From Butyrivibrio sp. AE3009 (lineage in GTDB: Bacteria > Bacillota > Clostridia > Lachnospirales > Lachnospiraceae): a stretch of DNA of 33,453 bases. A model generated the notes under the pieces. It had not been told where the DNA came from. It was given only the letters and a program-made list of their open reading frames with translations, and did no database searches. Below, piece after piece: positions 25,738-33,453 of the stretch. The translations under genes were made by a program, and so were the position numbers. The stretch covers positions 1 through 33,453 of the forward strand of contig NZ_ATVS01000038.1 of assembly GCF_000420845.1 (NCBI RefSeq). Reading direction: 5' to 3'. Numbering within the stretch: the stretch's first letter is position 1; each line of letters starts with the position of its first letter.

Positions 25738-26918
25738 GTAAATACGATTTTGACAAAATAGTAGACAGACGTGGCACCTCATGTATCAAGTATGATTTCC
25801 AGCAGGAGCGCAAGCACAGAGATGACCTGCTTCCATTATGGGTGGCAGATATGGATTTTCCCCTTCCGGAGGAAATCTTAGAGGATCTTCATAAAAGAGT
25901 TGACCACGGAATCTTTGGTTACACGGATCCCAAAGAGGACTACTTCGAAGCCCTTAGCGGCTGGTACAGAAGAAGACAGGGATTTGAGATTAAGGCTGAG
26001 GACACCTTTGTAACTCCGGGAATTGTGTATTCCATCGCCCTTGCGGTAAGGGCCTGTACGGAGGAAGGCGACAGCGTCATCATTCAGGAGCCTGTTTACT
26101 ATCCCTTCAGATCAACCATTCAGCAGAACAAGAGAAAATGCGTGTCAAGTAACCTTGTTTTTGACAGGGAGAAGGGCAAGTACTTCATAGATTTTGAGGA
26201 TTTCGAGCAAAAGATCGTAGACAACAAGGTTAAGCTTTTTATCCTCTGCAGTCCCCACAATCCGGTGGGAAGAGTGTGGACAAGGCAGGAGCTCACAAGG
26301 CTTGGAGATATTTGCCTTAAGCATGATGTGAAGATCTTCGCAGACGAGATCCACAGCGATTTTGTCTACGGTGACAACAAGCATACATCCTTCCTTACAC
26401 TGGGAGATAAGTACGCGGATATCACAATCCTTGGTATTTCCCCCAGCAAGACCTTCAACATCGCAGGTCTTCAGGTGGCCAACGTAATATCAAGGAACAA
26501 GGAGCTTCTTGATAAGTTCAAACTCCAGAATGACGCCGCAGGCTACAGCCAGGGCGGAGCCCTTGGAATGGTGGCGGCCATATCCTGCTACAACAAAGGC
26601 GAGCAGTGGGTGGAGGAGCTTCTGCAATATCTGCAGGGAAATATCAGCTATATCAGGGATTTCCTTAAGGAGAAGCTACCGAAGATCGAGCTCATAGAGC
26701 CTGAGGGGACCTACCTTATCTGGCTTGATTTCTCCAAGGTCACAGGGGACTATCGGGAGCTTAAGAGACTTATCGAAGATGAGGCAAAGCTCTGGCTTGA
26801 CGGAGGAGTGATCTTTGGCAGAGAGTCAGCTCTTTTAGAGAGGATCAATGTGGCGTGTCCAAGGGCAACACTGGAGACAGCAATGAACAGGTTATATGAG
26901 GCCTTCAAGGACCGCTGA
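25734..26918 (+). CDS. MalY/PatB-type PLP C-S lyase (cystathionine beta-lyase/aminotransferase)
   Basis: A fold-type I PLP enzyme, 394 residues, of the MalY/PatB group, which split C-S bonds in cystathionine, cysteine or related thioethers. Visible: PLWVADMDFPLPEEI at the N-terminus, GIFGYTDP, SPHNPVGRVW, DEIHSDF, and the PLP lysine in SPSKTFNIAG (K239). It overlaps the NifX-like gene by four bases, so it belongs firmly to the cofactor operon. Products would be homocysteine or sulfide, pyruvate and ammonia. Which substrate it uses here cannot be read from sequence. Confidence 0.9.
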   Translation: MSKYDFDKIVDRRGTSCIKYDFQQERKHRDDLLPLWVADMDFPLPEEILEDLHKRVDHGIFGYTDPKEDYFEALSGWYRRRQGFEIKAEDTFVTPGIVYSIALAVRACTEEGDSVIIQEPVYYPFRSTIQQNKRKCVSSNLVFDREKGKYFIDFEDFEQKIVDNKVKLFILCSPHNPVGRVWTRQELTRLGDICLKHDVKIFADEIHSDFVYGDNKHTSFLTLGDKYADITILGISPSKTFNIAGLQVANVISRNKELLDKFKLQNDAAGYSQGGALGMVAAISCYNKGEQWVEELLQYLQGNISYIRDFLKEKLPKIELIEPEGTYLIWLDFSKVTGDYRELKRLIEDEAKLWLDGGVIFGRESALLERINVACPRATLETAMNRLYEAFKDR

Positions 26919-26989
26919 TAATTTTTTTTTTGAATTAGAAAAAAGAAAAAGAAAAAGAAAAAAGAAGAAAACACGGGAGATATGAAAAA

Positions 26990-28183
26990 ATGGATTGTAG
27001 CGGCTGTAACAGATGTACCGAAATAAATTGCAGCATAGATACAAAGTGTCAGCAGCTGGACAGGAGCCTGATGGACCAGTACGGAGCCATCAGCTTTCCT
27101 ATATACCAGACTGCCACCTTTGCTCATCCGGGACTTGGGGAGAGTACCGGATACGATTATTCGAGAGTTCAGAATCCCACAAGGAAGCAGCTTGAATCAA
27201 TTGTGGGATATCTTGAGAACGGAAGGGATGCACTGGCTTTTTCCAGCGGAATGGCGGCAATTGCCACTCTTATGGAGCTCTTAAAGCCCGGTGATCACTT
27301 CATCATAGATTCAGATCTCTACGGCGGAAGCGTCAGGCTTTTTAACGAGATCAGTTTAAAGAACGGTCTTACCTACACTTCAGCCAATCTAAGCGTTTCT
27401 GACATACGCCCTCTGATCCAGGAAAATACTAAGATGGTGTATCTTGAGACGCCCACGAACCCCATGATGAATGTTACGGATATCGAGGAACTGTCCAAGG
27501 TGACCAGGGAAAAAGGAATTCTCCTGGTGGTGGACAACACCTTTTTATCACCCTATTTCCAAAACCCTTTAGACCTTGGTGCGGACGTGGTCATCCACTC
27601 GGGAACCAAATTCCTGGGAGGTCACCACGACACCATAGGCGGATTTATCGTAGTTAAGGATGAAGAGATCGATGAGAGACTTCGTTTCATCTACAAGACA
27701 ACCGGAGCAATCCTTAGCCCCTTTGACAGCTGGTTGATTCTTCGCGGAATCAGAACCCTGGCGGTAAGGCTTGAGAGAGCCCAGGAAAATGCCCTGAAGC
27801 TGGCAAGGTTCCTTAAGTTCAACAAGCATGTGACTAAGGTTATCTATCCCGGTCTTGAGGACCATCCCGGGTACGAAATCATGAAGAAGCAGGCCAGGGG
27901 CTTTGGCGCAATGCTGACCTTTGAAGTGGACAGCGAGGAATTTGCCAAGTCAATACTTAGAAATGTGCAGCTGATCTATTTTGCAGAGAGTCTTGGAGGA
28001 ACGGAGACACTGATAACTTACCCCGTAACCCAGACCCACGCAGATGTGCCGAAGGAAGTTCTGGAGAAAAACGGGATCAACGAAAGGACCTTGAGATTGT
28101 CAGTTGGAATAGAGGGAATAAATGATCTTCTCTGTGAGTTTGGAAGAGTATTTGCTATTGCAGAGAAGGAAGTGAATGGTTAA
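26990..28183 (+). CDS. Trans-sulfuration PLP enzyme (cystathionine gamma-synthase/lyase family) with Cys-rich N-terminus
   Basis: A 397-residue member of the Cys/Met metabolism family. PLP-site features: FSSGMAAIATL, DLYGGSVRLF, YLETPTNPMM, VVDNTFLSPYF and the Schiff-base lysine in HSGTKFLGG (K207). It resembles MetB/MetC/MccB enzymes; synthase and lyase activity cannot be separated by eye. The family part begins near residue 13, so the first dozen residues are an extension, giving Cys at 3, 6, 9, 14 and 20. The start is set by GGGAG ten bases upstream. An ATG at 26982 opens a 14-codon frame overlapping the start but has poor spacing. A purine-rich low-complexity stretch (26930-26970) separates it from the MalY-like gene; no terminator is seen there. 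Confidence 0.88.
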   Translation: MDCSGCNRCTEINCSIDTKCQQLDRSLMDQYGAISFPIYQTATFAHPGLGESTGYDYSRVQNPTRKQLESIVGYLENGRDALAFSSGMAAIATLMELLKPGDHFIIDSDLYGGSVRLFNEISLKNGLTYTSANLSVSDIRPLIQENTKMVYLETPTNPMMNVTDIEELSKVTREKGILLVVDNTFLSPYFQNPLDLGADVVIHSGTKFLGGHHDTIGGFIVVKDEEIDERLRFIYKTTGAILSPFDSWLILRGIRTLAVRLERAQENALKLARFLKFNKHVTKVIYPGLEDHPGYEIMKKQARGFGAMLTFEVDSEEFAKSILRNVQLIYFAESLGGTETLITYPVTQTHADVPKEVLEKNGINERTLRLSVGIEGINDLLCEFGRVFAIAEKEVNG

Positions 28184-28203
28184 TTTTACACCGATAAGTA
28201 AAT

Positions 28204-28221
28204 CTTATATCCTGCTATAAG
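28204..28221. promoter_or_regulatory. Shared 18-bp palindromic operator, copy B
   Basis: CTTATATCCTGCTATAAG has the same CTTATAT/CTATAAG arms as 24126-24143 and again lies 11 nt upstream of the -35 box. It links cysK, and possibly the nitrogenase-like genes, to the same regulator. Confidence 0.75.
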
Positions 28222-28232
28222 CCGCTCTGTGG

Positions 28233-28260
28233 TTGACTTTGCGGGGCATTATGTTAGAAT
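28233..28260 (+). promoter_or_regulatory. Promoter of cysK
   Basis: TTGACT (28233-28238), 16-nt spacer and TAGAAT (28255-28260). The leader is about 105 nt and contains a weak hairpin, CCTAT (28280-28284)/ATAGG (28299-28303), followed by T6, possibly an attenuator. Confidence 0.65.
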
Positions 28261-28371
28261 TTCATTAAATCATTTAATTCCTATCAACAAACTAGGTAAT
28301 AGGTTTTTTACAATTTAGCAAACTAAAGAAAAAAGAAAATAAGACAACTAAGAAAACGGAGGAAAAAAACT

Positions 28372-29307
28372 ATGGCAGACATCAAACAGAGCGCACTTGA
28401 ACTTATCGGGGGAACACCACTTTTACAGCTTAACGGCTACAGCAAGAAGGCTGGCGTAGCAAACGCTACAATCCTTGCTAAGCTTGAGTATTTAAATCCC
28501 GCCGGATCAGTTAAGGACAGAGTTGCCCTTGCAATGATCGAGGATGCAGAGAAGAGCGGCAAGATCAAACCCGGCGCAACAATCATTGAGCCTACATCAG
28601 GAAACACAGGTATCGGTCTTGCAGCAGTTGCAGCAGCCAAGGGCTACAGAGCAATCCTTACTCTTCCCGATACCATGAGCGTAGAGAGAAGAAATCTCCT
28701 TAAAGCATACGGCGCAGAGATCGTTCTTACAGAAGGCGCCAAGGGAATGAAGGGAGCCATCGCCAAGGCAGAGGAACTTGAGAAAGAGATCGACGGAGCA
28801 GTTATCCTCGGACAGTTCGTTAACCCTGCTAACCCTGCAGTACACAAGGCTACCACAGGTCCTGAGATCTGGGAGCAGACAGGCGGCAAGGTAGACATCT
28901 TCGTAGCAGGTGTTGGTACAGGCGGAACTGTTACAGGTGTAGGTGAGTACCTGAAGGAGCAGAATCCTGACGTTAAGGTTGTTGCAGTTGAGCCCGCAAC
29001 AAGCCCTGTTCTTTCAAAAGGAACAGCAGGACCTCACAAGATCCAGGGTATCGGCGCAGGCTTCGTACCGGATGTTCTTAACACCAAGGTATTCGACGAA
29101 GTAATCGCAATCGAAAATGAAGATGCATTTGCAGAAGGCAAGAAGTTCGCAGTATCCGAAGGAATCCTGGTTGGTATTTCTTCAGGAGCAGCCCTCAAAG
29201 CAGCAACAATCCTTGCAGAGAGAGATGAGAACAAGGGCAAGACAATCGTAGTCCTTCTTCCCGACTCCGGAGACAGATACCTTTCAACACCACTCTTTGC
29301 TAATTGA
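28372..29307 (+). CDS. cysK: Cysteine synthase (O-acetylserine sulfhydrylase)
   Basis: A 311-residue fold-type II PLP enzyme that makes cysteine from O-acetylserine and sulfide. [20 protein letters not shown] with the PLP lysine K48, TSGNTG (75-80), and [16 protein letters not shown] are typical. CGGAGG precedes the start. Its stop codon lies inside the closing helix of the structured RNA at 29305-29469. The nitrogenase-like genes follow on the same strand after that RNA and a terminator-like leader, so read-through from the cysK promoter may supply them. Confidence 0.95.
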   Translation: MADIKQSALELIGGTPLLQLNGYSKKAGVANATILAKLEYLNPAGSVKDRVALAMIEDAEKSGKIKPGATIIEPTSGNTGIGLAAVAAAKGYRAILTLPDTMSVERRNLLKAYGAEIVLTEGAKGMKGAIAKAEELEKEIDGAVILGQFVNPANPAVHKATTGPEIWEQTGGKVDIFVAGVGTGGTVTGVGEYLKEQNPDVKVVAVEPATSPVLSKGTAGPHKIQGIGAGFVPDVLNTKVFDEVIAIENEDAFAEGKKFAVSEGILVGISSGAALKAATILAERDENKGKTIVVLLPDSGDRYLSTPLFAN

Positions 29308-29469
29308 GTGATATAGGGACTCAAAGTCATGGGAATTTCATGCTCGCATGATAATTTACATGACCTTGAGGACCGAACATACATGAGGAAAAAAGTGGGT
29401 AGGGCCCCGCGATTTCCGAATGGATGTAGCATGACGAGAGTGTAAGCGGAGTCATGCGTATATCACTCA
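29305..29469 (+). ncRNA. Structured RNA element, copy 1 (after cysK)
   Basis: A 165-nt element closed by an 11-bp perfect helix TGAGTGATATA (29305-29315)/TATATCACTCA (29459-29469), whose first three bases are the cysK stop codon. Inside: P2 29320-29330 with 29360-29370 (one A.C mismatch) and a variable hairpin on top; P3 CATACAT (29378-29384)/ATGGATG (29420-29426); P4 GGAAA (29387-29391)/TTTCC (29413-29417), topped by GTGGG/CCCGC (29395-29399/29406-29410); P5 GCATGAC (29429-29435)/GTCATGC (29451-29457). Loop sequences match copy 2 almost base for base, while helices differ by paired changes. No protein is encoded. Either a cis-acting RNA between cysK and the nitrogenase-like operon or a mobile RNA; family not recognised. 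Confidence 0.8.
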
Positions 29470-29492
29470 TATATCTAAATTATTCAATTCGC

Positions 29493-29597
29493 GGGACATG
29501 CCTTGGCGTGTCCCCGTACCGCTAAACCGACCGGACAACCGGAGGTTCACTTTAGTCTCACTCATTCGTGAGTTTAAAAGTGGACCTCTGTTTTTTT
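29493..29597 (+). terminator. Leader with three hairpins ending in an intrinsic terminator, before the D subunit
   Basis: Hairpin GGGACATGCC (29493-29502)/GGCGTGTCCC (29505-29514), a small CCGG/CCGG hairpin (29531-29542), then an 11-bp stem AGGTTCACTTT (29543-29553)/AAAGTGGACCT (29577-29587) with an inner CTCAC/GTGAG, and T7 (29591-29597). The terminator lies 33 nt before the nifD-like start and 290 nt after cysK. It could end the cysK transcript or act as a regulated attenuator for the reductase operon. No clear promoter is seen between it and 29631, which favours read-through control. Confidence 0.75.
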
Positions 29598-29630
29598 ACA
29601 TATTTTTACAGAGAAAAGTAGGAAGAACTT

Positions 29631-31077
29631 ATGGCAGAGACTTATTCGGGAGTAAGAGAAAGTAAATCAGGAAGAGTTAATGACTATGGCGGAAGCAGCA
29701 AGGCCGCAGAGGAGAGCTTCAGAAAAGGGTGCCTTAAAAGGGCCGATAGGAGCTTCGCCCAGGGCCTTCAGTGCCAGCAGATCAACTCCATGGCGGCGCT
29801 GATGTCGCTGGAGGATGCGGTCTTTATAGCTCATTCGCCACAGGGCTGCATCGGATGTACCTCACTTGCTGTTGACATGTACCGTGTAGGCCAGGCTCAC
29901 AGAGGCGTTAAGCACATCAAGAACCCACATATCATCGTTACTAATCTTGATCAGAAGAGCGTTATCTTCGGTGGTGAGAAGAAGCTGAGAGATTCAGTTC
30001 AGAAGGCCATCGAGAGATACAACCCAAAGATGATATTCGTTTTTGCATCCTGTGCTTCAGGCGTTATCGGAGATGACATAGATGCCATCTGTGCAGACCT
30101 TCAGAAGAGCGCTGATGCAGTGATAGTGCCTATCCACTGCGAGGGCTTCAAGTCCAAGATCTGCGCTTCAGGTTTTGACGCGGCCTTTATATCGATCCAG
30201 AAATACATACTTTCCAAGGTACAGGCAGAGAAAAAGGACAACCTTGTTAACCTGTTCGCTCCCGTTTCCATCAGCTACGCAGACCAGAAGGAAATGGAGA
30301 GAATGTTGGGACTTCTTGATATCGAGACCAACTACATTCCTTTTTACAGCTCACTGGAGAAGATCAAAAAGATACCGAGCGCTGCAGCATCAACCTCAAT
30401 CTGCAAGGTTTTTGCCGATGAGTTCATGAACAGTCTTGAAAAGGAATACGGTATTCCCTATTCACATACCGTAATGCCCATAGGACTTCGTAACACCGAC
30501 AAGTGGTTTCGTGGAATCGCACAGGTCATGGGAAAGGAGAAGGAAGCTGATGAGATCATTAACAGAGAGCATGAGAGAATTACTCCTTTGGTTCAGAAAA
30601 TTAGAGAAAGACTTCAGGGAAAACGAGTATTTATATGCGGAGGCACAGGTCGCAGTTTCGCAGCTGCAGCTCTTATCGACGACTTCGGTATGGAACTCGT
30701 AGGTCTTGAGACACCAACCTATGACGATGATGCCCAGGTGGACATCGAATATCTCAACGGCATCCACAAGGATTTCGTGGTTGATATAGCCAACATGCAG
30801 CCCTTTGAACAGGTCAATCTTATCAAGAAGCTTAAGCCTGACGTGTTCATCGGAGTTCCCGAATGGGCTGCCAAACTGGGACTTCCAACAACCCATGTTC
30901 TTGATATGAAGAGACCTACCATGGGCTACGATGGTCTGATCTACCTTGGAAACAAGATAGCGGATCAGCTGGAAAATCCCGGATTTAACAAGAAATTAGC
31001 CGCTCATGTCAGGCTTCCCTACAAGGACAGCTGGTATGAGGAGGATGCATTCAAATACATCGTGGGAGGTGGAGCAA

Positions 31078-31085
<8 letters not shown>
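29631..31085 (+). CDS. Nitrogenase-like reductase, D (alpha) subunit
   Basis: A 484-residue homologue of NifD. P-cluster ligands are present: C48, C73 (HSPQGCIG) and C141 (SCASGVIGDD) match C62, C88 and C154 of Azotobacter NifD. C258 (TSICKVF) matches the FeMo-co ligand C275. By hand alignment, the second FeMo-co ligand H442 is replaced by Met431 (RPTMGYDG against GPYHGFDG), H195 by Phe182, Q191 by Cys178 and R96 by Val81. The catalytic pocket therefore differs from N2-reducing enzymes while cofactor binding through Cys is kept. This fits the uncharacterised group of nitrogenase-like enzymes that includes methylthio-alkane reductase. It overlaps the K gene by 8 nt. Substrate unknown; organosulfur reduction is the favoured idea from context. 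Confidence 0.88.
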
Positions 31086-33438
<2,353 letters not shown>

Positions 33439-33453
33439 AACTATGGCAATTCG

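Noticed and set aside
26918..26975. T-run and A/G-rich tract after the MalY-like gene as a terminator
   Set aside because: There is no hairpin before the T run. It is low-complexity sequence, and the next gene is probably co-transcribed.
26982..27026. 14-codon ORF (MKKWIVAAVTDVPK) as a leader peptide for the MetB-like gene
   Set aside because: The ribosome site is only two bases from its ATG, and it overlaps the better-spaced start of the real gene.
29305..29469. RNA element as a SAM, cobalamin, TPP, guanidine or molybdenum-cofactor riboswitch
   Set aside because: None of the conserved cores I know for these classes is present. The sulfur context alone is not evidence.
33439..33453. Start of a further gene at the window end
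   Set aside because: Fifteen bases are too few to support any call.

Overview
The window looks like a chromosomal segment of an anaerobic Firmicute of class Clostridia, most likely a Lachnospiraceae member close to Butyrivibrio or Pseudobutyrivibrio. This is an inference from gene content and style: a choline/glucan-binding-type repeat surface protein, Ddh-type lysine synthesis, MetY, a dCache-GGDEF sensor, strong Shine-Dalgarno sites and TTGACA/TATAAT promoters. No rRNA, tRNA, CRISPR array, transposase or phage gene was seen. About 24 protein genes fill the window.

Layout. 1-285: a structured RNA on the minus strand and a terminator. 286-4487: an XRE-type regulator divergent from a large secreted repeat protein. 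4568-9086: sbcD-sbcC. 9308-11215: an M13 peptidase (PepO type). 11325-13638: ddh and metY. 13639-13927: a convergent intergenic region rich in long inverted repeats. 13928-17701 (minus): an operon of a NaMN adenylyltransferase/nicotinate phosphoribosyltransferase fusion, nadE and a serine hydrolase; the first two together cover the three Preiss-Handler steps from nicotinate to NAD. 17805-21609: a MATE exporter, then the permease, ATPase and lipoprotein of an amino-acid (cystine-like) ABC transporter. 21638-22048 (minus): a small membrane protein. 22240-24123: a membrane diguanylate cyclase.

24126-33438 is the most interesting part. One transcription unit encodes a YezD-family small protein, a complete NifB-type radical SAM enzyme, a NifX-type cofactor-binding protein and two PLP C-S enzymes (MalY/PatB type and MetB/MetC type). 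A second encodes CysK, followed by nitrogenase-like D, K and H subunits. Both units carry the same 18-bp palindromic operator exactly 11 nt upstream of the -35 box, so they look like one regulon. The D subunit keeps all P-cluster cysteines and the cofactor cysteine but lacks the FeMo-co histidine and other N2-reducing residues, and no NifE/NifN is present. The sulfur-enzyme context suggests a nitrogenase-like reductase acting on organosulfur compounds (related to methylthio-alkane reductase) rather than on N2; substrate and grouping are inference.

The strongest candidate for something undescribed is a structured RNA of about 165-171 nt present three times: directly after cysK (29305-29469), directly after nifH-like (33268-33438) and, diverged, on the minus strand at 3-173. 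All helices are preserved with compensatory changes. In the two plus-strand copies the closing helix contains the stop codon of the preceding gene. I could not assign it to a known RNA family from memory.
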